From Polaribacter sp. BAL334 (GTDB lineage Bacteria > Bacteroidota > Bacteroidia > Flavobacteriales > Flavobacteriaceae): a stretch of DNA of 64,000 nt. The notes beneath the pieces are model-generated. The model made no database searches. It was given only the letters and a program-made list of their open reading frames with translations, and was not told where the DNA came from. A program made the position numbers and the translations under genes. The DNA lies in the NCBI RefSeq assembly GCF_015767435.1, contig NZ_JADWOV010000319.1, forward strand, positions 62,001-126,000, in the 5' to 3' direction. Shown piece after piece: positions 53,001 through 61,587 of the stretch; the first letter of the stretch is position 1; the number at the start of each line of letters is the position of its first letter.

Positions 53001-54929
53001 ATGAAAAATTTTGTTTTGATTTTTGTCTTTAGTATCTTGATTTCTTGCAACAATTCAAATAAATCATCTATGAATTCAATAGCTGAAAAGGTTTCAAATT
53101 CTTCATTAGAGCGTGTTGAACCTTCAAATTGGTGGATTAATTTCAAAGATTCTTCATTGCAATTGATGGTGAAAGAGCCTACTATTGGCGATTCAAAACC
53201 AAGCATTTCTTATGCTGGTGTAACTATAAAAAATGTTCATAAAGCAAAAAGCAATAACTATCTATTTATTGATTTAGAAATCGATAAAAAAACAAAAGCG
53301 GGTAAATTTGATATCGTTTTTACGTTTGATGATGGAAGCACCAAAAGACATACGTATGAATTAAAAGATAGACAAAAATCTTCAGAAGAATATATAGGTT
53401 TTAACAGTTCAGATGCCATTTATTTAATCACTCCTGATCGATTTTCAAATGCAGATGAAACCAATGATGTCAATGAAAATTTAAACGAAAAAACCATCAA
53501 CAGAAAAGATGATTATGCACGTCATGGAGGTGATATCAAAGGAATTACCAACCATATTGATTACATTGCTGATTTAGGTTTTACGACTGTTTGGCCTTGT
53601 CCAGTTTTGACAAATGACATGCACAGAGGTTCATATCATGGATATGCAATTACCGATTTTTATCAAGTAGATCCTCGTTTTGGAACACTTGAAGAATACA
53701 AAGAATTGGCGAATGAATTGAACAAAAAAGGCATGAAACTCATCATGGATCAAGTAGCAAATCACTGTGGTTTAGAACATTGGTGGATGAAAGATTTGCC
53801 TTTTGAAGATTGGGTAAATAACCAAAAATATTACGAAGAGAATAAAGAAAATTGGAACAATCAAACTGTAAAAGTTTCTAATCACAGACGCACCACAAAC
53901 CAAGATTTGTATGCTGCTGAAAGTGATAAAAAAGGAAATAGTGAAGGTTGGTTTGTGGATACTATGCCCGATTTAAACCAAAGAAATCCTTTCATGGCGA
54001 AATACATCATTCAAAATAGTATTTGGTGGATAGAAACTTTAGGTTTGGGTGGCATCAGACAGGATACGTATCCTTATCCTGACAAGCAATTTATGAGCAA
54101 TTGGGCTGGAGCCATCATGAACGAATATCCAAAATTTTCAATTGTGGGTGAAGAATGGAGTTACAATCCATTGTTGATTGGTTATTGGCAAAAAGGCGCT
54201 AAAAACAAGGATGGTTATGAGTCAAATTTGACATCAACCATGGATTTTGCAATGCAAAACAATATCGTAGAAGCTTTTAATCAACATGAAAGTTACAATT
54301 CTGGATTGACAAAAATTTATGAAGGTTTGGCGAATGATTTTCATTATGCTTCACCAAAAGACATCATGATTTTTCCTGATAATCATGATATGAGCCGAAT
54401 TTTTACGCAATTAAAAGGCGATATTGTCAACACAAAAATGGCAATAAGTTATTTATTGATGTTGCCAAGAATTCCTCAATTGTATTACGGAACCGAAATT
54501 TTGATGAATGATTTTGCAAAACCTGGAGATCATGGTTTGATTCGAACTGATTTTCCTGGAGGCTGGAATGGTGATATCGTAAATGCTTTTACTGGTGAAG
54601 GTCTTTCAGTGGAACAAAAAGACATGCAACTTTTTTTTAAAAAAGTGTTGAATTTTAGAAAAAATAGTACTGCTATTCACGAAGGAAAAACCTTTCATTT
54701 TGCTCCGGAAAACAATACTTATTTTTTATTTAGAATGGATGAAAAAGAGACAGTTGTTCACATCATTAATAAAAATGAAAAACCAATTACAATTGATTTA
54801 GAAAGATTTTCTGAAGTTGGATTGAAAGGAAAAACGGTAAAAAATATCTTAACAGATGAAACTTTTATTTGGGATAAAACCCTTGAAATTTCTAACAAAG
54901 GAAGTCTCATTCTTACTTTAAAGCATTAG
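53001..54929 (+). CDS. SusA-like neopullulanase/cyclomaltodextrinase lipoprotein (GH13)
   Basis: A 642-residue lipoprotein (lipobox SILISC). The N-terminal cyclomaltodextrinase-type beta domain has PSNWWINFKDSSLQLMVKEPTIGD (residues 35-130). The GH13 barrel follows: LIMDQVANHCG (I), GGIRQDTYPYPD (II, nucleophile Asp), FSIVGEEW (III, Glu), IFPDNHDMSR (IV). The triad is intact. The ordering and the 'GFNSSDAIYLITPDRFSNAD' stretch match SusA, the periplasmic enzyme that breaks maltodextrins and cyclodextrins. It begins 61 bases after the GH65 gene and has a 2-base gap to the esterase. Confidence 0.93.
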   Translation: MKNFVLIFVFSILISCNNSNKSSMNSIAEKVSNSSLERVEPSNWWINFKDSSLQLMVKEPTIGDSKPSISYAGVTIKNVHKAKSNNYLFIDLEIDKKTKAGKFDIVFTFDDGSTKRHTYELKDRQKSSEEYIGFNSSDAIYLITPDRFSNADETNDVNENLNEKTINRKDDYARHGGDIKGITNHIDYIADLGFTTVWPCPVLTNDMHRGSYHGYAITDFYQVDPRFGTLEEYKELANELNKKGMKLIMDQVANHCGLEHWWMKDLPFEDWVNNQKYYEENKENWNNQTVKVSNHRRTTNQDLYAAESDKKGNSEGWFVDTMPDLNQRNPFMAKYIIQNSIWWIETLGLGGIRQDTYPYPDKQFMSNWAGAIMNEYPKFSIVGEEWSYNPLLIGYWQKGAKNKDGYESNLTSTMDFAMQNNIVEAFNQHESYNSGLTKIYEGLANDFHYASPKDIMIFPDNHDMSRIFTQLKGDIVNTKMAISYLLMLPRIPQLYYGTEILMNDFAKPGDHGLIRTDFPGGWNGDIVNAFTGEGLSVEQKDMQLFFKKVLNFRKNSTAIHEGKTFHFAPENNTYFLFRMDEKETVVHIINKNEKPITIDLERFSEVGLKGKTVKNILTDETFIWDKTLEISNKGSLILTLKH

Positions 54930-54931
54930 TT

Positions 54932-55885
54932 ATGAATAAATTATATTTTTACGGGATTGTTTTTTTTATCATCGTTTCTTGCGATCAAACAGCTAAAAAA
55001 TCGTTCTCTCATATAAAATCCTACACACTTGAAAGTGCCAAATTAGCGGAAGGAAAATTGATTCGAATTGATAGTTTTCCATCAAAAAATATCACTCCAA
55101 GACCTGTAGATGTTTGGTTGCCAAAAAACTATTCTGACAAACAAAAATATGCAGTTTTATACATGCATGATGGGCAAATGTTGTTTGATTCAACCACCAC
55201 TTGGAACAAACAAGAATGGAGAATTGACGAAGCTGCCACAGATTTAATGGAACAAAAAATTACCAAAGACTTTATTGTTGTTGGTATCCATAATATACCA
55301 GATATTCGTTGGCACGATTTATTTCCTGAGAAAGCCATGGATTTTATGGGTAAAGATGCCAAAAAAGAAGTCTTAAAAAAGGCGGAAGAAAATAACATGT
55401 CAACGGAATTTAAAGGTGATGATTATTTAAAATTTTTAGTAACTGAATTAAAACCCTATATTGATGCAACGTATTCAGTGCATACAAATAAAGAAAATAC
55501 GTTTGTGGCAGGTTCTTCAATGGGAGGTTTGATGTCTATGTACGCCATTTCTGAATATCCAACGATTTTTCAAGGAGCAGCTTGTGTTTCAACACATTGG
55601 GTAGGAGCAATGGCTCAAGAAAATAACCCTTTTCCAAACGCCATTTTTGGCTATGTTGCTGCGAATATTCCTGATGCAAAAAATCATAAAATCTATTTTG
55701 ATTACGGAGATCAAACCTTGGATCGTCATTATCCAAAATATGCACCTATTGTAGATTCACTGTATACAAATAAAGGGTATTCCATTGAAAATTTCAGAAA
55801 TATTCATTTTCCCAATACAGATCATTCAGAAAAATCTTGGCAAGATAGAATTCATATTCCTTTGACATTTTTGTTGAAAAAATAA
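54932..55885 (+). CDS. Alpha/beta-hydrolase esterase lipoprotein (PF00756-type)
   Basis: A 317-residue lipoprotein (lipobox FFIIVSC). RPVDVWLPKNYSDKQKYAVLYMHDGQMLF is the opening of the 'putative esterase' (enterochelin esterase/EstD-like) fold, FVAGSSMGGLMSMYAISEYP near residue 195 holds the nucleophile Ser, IYFDYGDQTLD the acid, and PNTDHSEKSW near 300 the His. The triad is complete. Its position between two alpha-glucanase genes with 2- and 52-base gaps suggests a carbohydrate ester as substrate, but none is expected on starch, so its role is open. Confidence 0.88.
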   Translation: MNKLYFYGIVFFIIVSCDQTAKKSFSHIKSYTLESAKLAEGKLIRIDSFPSKNITPRPVDVWLPKNYSDKQKYAVLYMHDGQMLFDSTTTWNKQEWRIDEAATDLMEQKITKDFIVVGIHNIPDIRWHDLFPEKAMDFMGKDAKKEVLKKAEENNMSTEFKGDDYLKFLVTELKPYIDATYSVHTNKENTFVAGSSMGGLMSMYAISEYPTIFQGAACVSTHWVGAMAQENNPFPNAIFGYVAANIPDAKNHKIYFDYGDQTLDRHYPKYAPIVDSLYTNKGYSIENFRNIHFPNTDHSEKSWQDRIHIPLTFLLKK

Positions 55886-55896
55886 ATCAAAATAAC

Positions 55897-55922
55897 TGTC
55901 AGTTCGAGCGTTGTCGAGAACT
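55897..55922. repeat. Short interspersed palindromic element
   Basis: GTCAGTTCGAGCG...GTCGAGAACT: a sequence with AGTTC/GAACT ends (55901-55922) in the esterase-GH31 gap. It resembles short intergenic repeats I recall from other Flavobacteriaceae genomes, but only one copy is in this window. Confidence 0.45.
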
Positions 55923-55937
55923 AAAAAAAACGTTTTA

Positions 55938-58313
55938 ATGAAAAAAATATTTCTATATTTTCTACTGACTATTCCTTTTTTTTCATTTAGTCAAAATTCA
56001 AATCGAATTTTCAAAAGCATACAGCAAACTGAAAATGGATTGAATATAGAGGTGAATGATGGGAAATATCTCCTTACATTTTATAATGAACATATTGTTG
56101 AAACTACTTTTATTCCATCTAATGAAGTGAATGTTCAAAACTCTCATGCAGTTGTTTTGACACCAAAAAAAGTGGAGATAATTCCTGTAATTTCAAAATT
56201 TCAGAGTGAATTTTTCTCAAAAGGAATTGCTGTAAAAGTTCAACATTCTCCTTTTAAAATATCCTATTTTTTTGATAATAAAGAATTGATATCTGAAAAA
56301 TTAGGGTATCACAAAGACACCATTCATGAGAAAATACAATTTCAAATTGATAACGATGAGGTTTTATATGGTGGTGGTGCAAGAGCTTTAGGAATGAACA
56401 GACGTGGTAATCGTTTGCGATTGTACAACAAAGCGCATTATGGGTATGAAACCCGTTCAGGATTGATGAATTTTACAATTCCAATTGCAATTTCATCAAA
56501 AAAATATATGATTCATTTTGATAATTCTGCCATTGGTTATTTGGATTTAGACAGTAATAAAGACAATTCGTTGACTTATGAAACCATTTCTGGACGAAAA
56601 ACATATCAAATCATTGCAGGAGATTCTTGGGAGAATTTGATTGATAATTACACACAATTAACAGGAAAACAACCTTTGCCTCCAAGATGGGTTTTAGGTA
56701 ATTTTTCGAGCAGATTTGGGTATCATTCTCAAAAAGAAACTGAAGAAACTATCGCCAAATTCAAGGAAGAGAAAATCCCTGTGGATGCAGTAATTCTGGA
56801 TTTGTATTGGTTTGGAAAAACAGTTCAGGGAACTATGGGAAATTTGGAAGTAGATACAGATTCTTTTCCTGATATGAAAGGAATGATTTCACGTTTTAAA
56901 GAAAAAGGAGTCAAAACAGTATTGATTACTGAGCCATTTATTTTGACGACTTCCAAAAAATGGAACGATGCTGTTGAAAAAGATGTTTTAGCAAAAGATT
57001 CTGTTGGAAATCCAGCAAAATATGACTTTTATTTTGGAAATACGGGTATAGTAGATATTTATAAAAAAGAAGGAAAATCTTGGTTTTGGAATATCTATAA
57101 AGATATTTTAAGCATGGGTGTGAAAGGACTTTGGGGCGATTTAGGAGAACCTGAAGTATTGCCAAAATGGGTACAATTTCACAGTGCAAAAGCAGATGAA
57201 ATTCATAATATTTATGGACATGATTGGGCAAAATTGATTTTTGAAGGATATCAAAAAGAGTTTCCAAAAGAGCGTCCTTTTATTTTAATGCGAGCAGGGT
57301 ATTCAGGCTCACAGCGTTTTGGAATGATTCCTTGGTCTGGAGATGTCAATAGAACTTGGGGAGGTTTGCAATCTCAAACAGAAATTGCGTTGCAAATGGG
57401 AATGCAAGGTTTAGGCTACATGCACTCAGATTTAGGTGGATTTGCAGGCGCAAATTTAGATGATAATTTATACACAAGATGGTTGCAATATGGAGTTTTT
57501 CAACCTGTTTTTAGACCTCATGCCCAAGATGATGTCCCAAGTGAACCTGTTTTTAGAAGCGAAAAAACCAAAAAAATAACTAAAAAAGCTATTGAACTGC
57601 GTTATCAATTATTGCCCTATAATTATCATTTGGCATTTGAAAATCATCAAAAAGGATTGCCTTTAATGAGACCAATTTTCTTCGAAGAAACTACAAATGA
57701 ATTGTTGACAAATGCTTCTTCTTATTTTTGGGGAAATGATTTTTTGATTGCGCCAATCATGAAAGATAGTGTAACATCCAAAGAAATTTATTTTCCTAAA
57801 AATAGCAATTGGTTTGATTTTTATACAAATGAAAAAATCATTGGTGGCCAAACAAAAACCGTTTCAGTTTCTGAAGAACATATTCCAACTTATGTGAAAG
57901 CGGGCGCTTTTATTTCCATGACAAATTTGGTTCAAACTACAGATAATTATTCTGGAAATCAATTCATTATTCATTATTATCATGATGATTCAATTCAAGA
58001 AAGTGAACGAGAATTGTATAATGATGATGGAATTACGGCAAATGCTTTTGAAAATGGAAAGTATGAATTGTTAGAATTTGAAGCTGAACTTTCAAAACGT
58101 TTTCTAGAAATTGATTTTGAAGCAACATTTGGAGAACAATGGATTTCTTCGGAAAAAGAAATTGTGTTGATCATTCACAACATCAACTGGAATCCAAAAA
58201 AAGTGACCATCAATGGAAAAAGAGAGAAAATATTTCCCCAAAATAATCAATTGAAAATTCCTTTTAAATGGAATCCTAACAAAGAATTAAAAATCAAAGT
58301 TTCACTAAAATAA
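55938..58313 (+). CDS. GH31 alpha-glucosidase, secreted
   Basis: A 791-residue exported enzyme with signal peptide MKKIFLYFLLTIPFFSFSQ; the ATG at 55938 is chosen because the upstream TTG at 55911 lies in a repeat and would bury the signal peptide. GH31 features: DNDEVLYGGGARALGMNRRGNRLRLYNKAHYGY near residue 140, the barrel with VDAVILDLYWFG, and GLWGDLGEPEVLPKW near 405, where Asp of GDLGEPE is the nucleophile. GH31 enzymes release glucose from non-reducing ends of maltodextrins, including alpha-1,6 branches in some members. It is the only enzyme of the operon without a lipobox. Confidence 0.93.
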   Translation: MKKIFLYFLLTIPFFSFSQNSNRIFKSIQQTENGLNIEVNDGKYLLTFYNEHIVETTFIPSNEVNVQNSHAVVLTPKKVEIIPVISKFQSEFFSKGIAVKVQHSPFKISYFFDNKELISEKLGYHKDTIHEKIQFQIDNDEVLYGGGARALGMNRRGNRLRLYNKAHYGYETRSGLMNFTIPIAISSKKYMIHFDNSAIGYLDLDSNKDNSLTYETISGRKTYQIIAGDSWENLIDNYTQLTGKQPLPPRWVLGNFSSRFGYHSQKETEETIAKFKEEKIPVDAVILDLYWFGKTVQGTMGNLEVDTDSFPDMKGMISRFKEKGVKTVLITEPFILTTSKKWNDAVEKDVLAKDSVGNPAKYDFYFGNTGIVDIYKKEGKSWFWNIYKDILSMGVKGLWGDLGEPEVLPKWVQFHSAKADEIHNIYGHDWAKLIFEGYQKEFPKERPFILMRAGYSGSQRFGMIPWSGDVNRTWGGLQSQTEIALQMGMQGLGYMHSDLGGFAGANLDDNLYTRWLQYGVFQPVFRPHAQDDVPSEPVFRSEKTKKITKKAIELRYQLLPYNYHLAFENHQKGLPLMRPIFFEETTNELLTNASSYFWGNDFLIAPIMKDSVTSKEIYFPKNSNWFDFYTNEKIIGGQTKTVSVSEEHIPTYVKAGAFISMTNLVQTTDNYSGNQFIIHYYHDDSIQESERELYNDDGITANAFENGKYELLEFEAELSKRFLEIDFEATFGEQWISSEKEIVLIIHNINWNPKKVTINGKREKIFPQNNQLKIPFKWNPNKELKIKVSLK

Positions 58314-58321
58314 CAAGGAAA

Positions 58322-60196
58322 ATGAACACACAAAGTAGCGTAATAAGGGTATTAATGGTATTGATATTATGGAGTTGTTCATCAGAAAAAAGTTCAGAAA
58401 AGAAGATGAATACGATTCAAAAAAACAATAAAATTGTTGTTTATCAGGTATTTACAAGATTATTTGGAAACACAAATTCTACCAATAAACCTTGGGGAAC
58501 TATAGAAGAAAATGGTGTTGGAAAATTCAATGATTTTACAGATAAAGCATTATCTGAAATCAAAGATTTGGGAGTTACACACATTTGGTATACAGGCGTT
58601 CCTCATCATGATGTAATCACGGATTATACGCAATTTGGCATTTCAAATGATGACCCTGATGTAGTAAAAGGAAGAGCAGGTTCGCCTTATGCAGTGAAAG
58701 ATTATTACAATGTAAATCCTGATTTGGCTGTAAATGTTGCCAATCGTTTGCAAGAATTTGAAGCGTTAATTGAACGAACTCACAAAAACGGATTGAAAGT
58801 CATTATTGATATTGTACCCAACCATGTTGCAAGAAATTACCAAAGTTTGACCAATCCTGAAGGTGTAAAAGATTTTGGTGCAGATGATGATACTTCTTTG
58901 GTATATCATGTAAATAACAACTTTTATTACAATCCCAATGAAGCTTTTCAAGTGCCTGATTTTTTGGATGATTTTCTGCCTTTAGGAGGAGAAAAACATC
59001 CTTTATCAGATAGAAAATTTGATGAAAATCCTTCAAAATGGACAGGAAATGGTTCTCGACTTTCAAAACCAGATAGAAATGATTGGTATGAAACTGTAAA
59101 AATCAATTATGGAGTTTCTCCTGAAGGAAAAAAAGATTTTGATGAATTGCCAATAGGTTTTGAAAATGAAAATTATCAAAAACATTTTGAATTTTGGCAA
59201 GGAAAAACAGTTCCAAATTCTTGGATAAAGTTCAGAGATATTGCTTTATACTGGTTAGAAAAAGGAGTAGATGGTTTTCGTTTTGACATGGCAGAAATGG
59301 TGCCTGTTGAATTTTGGAGTTACTTAAATTCTCATATCAAAATGAAAAATCCAGCTGCTTTTCTTTTAGCTGAAGTGTATAATCCAAGTTTGTATAGAGC
59401 GTATATCAAAAAAGGAAAAATGGATTATTTGTATGATAAAGTTCAGTTGTATGATACGCTTAAAAACGTGATGCAAGGTCGTGGTTTGACAGATCATATT
59501 CCACCAATTCAAACAGATTTGAAAGATATAGAGCATCACCTATTGCACTTTTTAGAAAATCATGACGAACAACGAATTGCGAGTCCTGAATTTGCAGGAA
59601 ATGCAGAAAAAGGAAAGCCAGCTATGGTAGTTTCCGCAACGATTTCTACGTCACCAACTATGGTGTATTTTGCGCAAGAATTGGGCGAAGATGGTTCTGA
59701 AAATGCGGGTTTTGGAGCTCCTTCAAGAACTTCTATTTTTGATTATATAGGTGTTCCAGCCTTGCAACGTTGGGTAAATGAAAAGAAATTTGATGGAGGA
59801 AAATCAACCAAAGAGGAATTGAATTTGCGTGATTTTTACAAACGATTGTTAAATTTTACGATTAAAAGTGATGCTTTAATGGGAGAATACCAAGATTTGC
59901 ATCAATTCAATAGAGAAAATACAGAGAATTACAATGCTAAATTGCTCTCTTTTACTCGTTTTTCAAACAATGAAAAGTTAATAATTATTGCAAATTTTGA
60001 TGCAGAAAAAGCCTTTGAATTTGAGTTGAAAATTCCGCTGGAAATCATCAAAAAATGGAATATAAACGAAGGTACTTTTTTGTTGAAAGATAAATTGTAC
60101 ATTAAAAAATCTTTTGACTTGAAAGTAACTAGTACAGGAGCTTCTGCAAAAATTTTAGTAAACCCATTAGAATCATTTATTCTAAAACTTCAATAA
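58322..60196 (+). CDS. GH13 alpha-amylase-family lipoprotein
   Basis: A 624-residue lipoprotein (lipobox VLILWSC). GH13 regions: VIIDIVPNHVAR (I, near residue 160), GVDGFRFDMAEMVP (II), FLLAEVYNP (III) and HFLENHDEQRIAS (IV), a full triad. A long insert between regions I and II (FGADDDTSLVYHVNNNFYYNPNEAF... to WYETVKINYG) is typical of the Bacteroidota-specific subfamily. It acts on maltodextrins outside the cytoplasm; exact bond preference is not readable. It starts 8 bases after the GH31 gene and ends 9 bases before the next GH13. Confidence 0.93.
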   Translation: MNTQSSVIRVLMVLILWSCSSEKSSEKKMNTIQKNNKIVVYQVFTRLFGNTNSTNKPWGTIEENGVGKFNDFTDKALSEIKDLGVTHIWYTGVPHHDVITDYTQFGISNDDPDVVKGRAGSPYAVKDYYNVNPDLAVNVANRLQEFEALIERTHKNGLKVIIDIVPNHVARNYQSLTNPEGVKDFGADDDTSLVYHVNNNFYYNPNEAFQVPDFLDDFLPLGGEKHPLSDRKFDENPSKWTGNGSRLSKPDRNDWYETVKINYGVSPEGKKDFDELPIGFENENYQKHFEFWQGKTVPNSWIKFRDIALYWLEKGVDGFRFDMAEMVPVEFWSYLNSHIKMKNPAAFLLAEVYNPSLYRAYIKKGKMDYLYDKVQLYDTLKNVMQGRGLTDHIPPIQTDLKDIEHHLLHFLENHDEQRIASPEFAGNAEKGKPAMVVSATISTSPTMVYFAQELGEDGSENAGFGAPSRTSIFDYIGVPALQRWVNEKKFDGGKSTKEELNLRDFYKRLLNFTIKSDALMGEYQDLHQFNRENTENYNAKLLSFTRFSNNEKLIIIANFDAEKAFEFELKIPLEIIKKWNINEGTFLLKDKLYIKKSFDLKVTSTGASAKILVNPLESFILKLQ

Positions 60197-60205
60197 TTTA
60201 AGGTC

Positions 60206-61579
60206 ATGAAAAAACTATTTTTAATCATTTTTTTAGGAATTTTTTTAAGTTGCAAAAATAATTCAGCACCTAAAACTGATGATCCTTATAAACCAAAAGA
60301 ATACGTAAATCTTTCGCATCCTGAATGGAGTAAAAATGCAGCTATTTATCAATTAAATACAAGACAGTTTTCTGAAGAAGGTACTTTTAAAGCTGCACAA
60401 ACTCAATTGCCAAGATTAAAAGAATTAGGCGTTGATATTATTTGGTTAATGCCCATTCACGCAATTGGAGAAAAAAATAGAAAAGGAAGTTTAGGAAGTC
60501 CTTATGCTGTAAAAGATTACTATAGTGTAAACCCAGAATTTGGGAATTTACAGGATGTGAAGAATTTTGTAAATGAAGCACATAAATTAGGGATGTACGT
60601 TATTATAGATTGGGTAGCAAATCACACTTCTTGGGATAATGTATTACTTAAAAACCATCCTGATTGGTATAAAAAGGATTACAAAGGTGATTTTATGCCA
60701 ACTCCATGGTGGGATTGGTCCGATATTATTGATTTGGATTTTAGTAAGCCCGAAGTAAGAAAATATATGACTGATGCTTTAAAATATTGGGTAAAAGAAG
60801 CCGATATTGATGGATATAGATGCGATGCTGCAGGTTTTGTACCACTTGAATTTTGGAATAACGCAAGACAAGAATTAGACAAAATCAAACCTGTATTTAT
60901 GTTGGCTGAATGGGAATCAAGAGATATGCATGCTGAGGCTTTTGATATGACATATGCTTGGAGTTGGAATGAGGCAATGCATCAAATTTGTATGGGTGAA
61001 GCGAATGTGAATAAACTTTATGTATACTATTCATGGAACGAGAAATTTTTTCCAAAAAACAGTATGCGAATGACATTTACAAGCAACCATGATATGAATT
61101 CTTGGGAAGGAACAATGTTTGAGCAGTTTGGAGATGGTTTAGAAGCAGCTATTGTTTTATCTGTTATAGGAGAAGGAATGCCATTAATTTACAATGGACA
61201 AGAAGCTGGTAACACTAAAAGGTTAGAATTTTTTGAAAAAGATGCCATCAAATGGAAAAAACATTATATAGGGGATTTGTATAAAAATCTTTTTGCTTTG
61301 TTAAAATCAAATACTGCTTTATGGCATGCAAAATGGGGAGCAACAATGATGAAAGTTCCCAATAATTATGAAAGTGAAGTATTGAGTTTTGTGCGTCAAA
61401 ATGAAAAAGATAAAATCTTTGCCGTTTTTAATTTTTCTAATGAACAAAAAGAAATCACTTTTAAAGAGACTCTTTTTGAGGGAAATTATACTGATTTTAG
61501 TACTTCTGAAAAAGTAATTTTAAATCAAAATAAGAATTTAACAATTGAGCCTTGGGGTTTTAAAGTTTTTATTAAATAA
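60206..61579 (+). CDS. GH13 alpha-amylase-family lipoprotein (compact)
   Basis: A 457-residue lipoprotein (lipobox LGIFLSC). Regions: VIIDWVANHTSWDN (I), DIDGYRCDAAGFVP (II), VFMLAEWESRDM (III) and TFTSNHDMNSW (IV) give a complete triad. YQLNTRQFSEEGTFKAAQTQLPRLKELGVDIIWLMPIH is the usual barrel start. It is the shortest amylase of the set, with a minimal C-terminal beta domain (SFVRQNEKDKIFAVFNFSN). It lies between two other GH13 genes with 8-9-base gaps, so it is in the same operon. Confidence 0.93.
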   Translation: MKKLFLIIFLGIFLSCKNNSAPKTDDPYKPKEYVNLSHPEWSKNAAIYQLNTRQFSEEGTFKAAQTQLPRLKELGVDIIWLMPIHAIGEKNRKGSLGSPYAVKDYYSVNPEFGNLQDVKNFVNEAHKLGMYVIIDWVANHTSWDNVLLKNHPDWYKKDYKGDFMPTPWWDWSDIIDLDFSKPEVRKYMTDALKYWVKEADIDGYRCDAAGFVPLEFWNNARQELDKIKPVFMLAEWESRDMHAEAFDMTYAWSWNEAMHQICMGEANVNKLYVYYSWNEKFFPKNSMRMTFTSNHDMNSWEGTMFEQFGDGLEAAIVLSVIGEGMPLIYNGQEAGNTKRLEFFEKDAIKWKKHYIGDLYKNLFALLKSNTALWHAKWGATMMKVPNNYESEVLSFVRQNEKDKIFAVFNFSNEQKEITFKETLFEGNYTDFSTSEKVILNQNKNLTIEPWGFKVFIK

Positions 61580-61587
61580 ATCAAATT

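Noticed and set aside
55911..55937. TTG start for the GH31 gene
   Set aside because: The TTG lies inside a palindromic repeat, and the ATG at 55938 begins a standard signal peptide.
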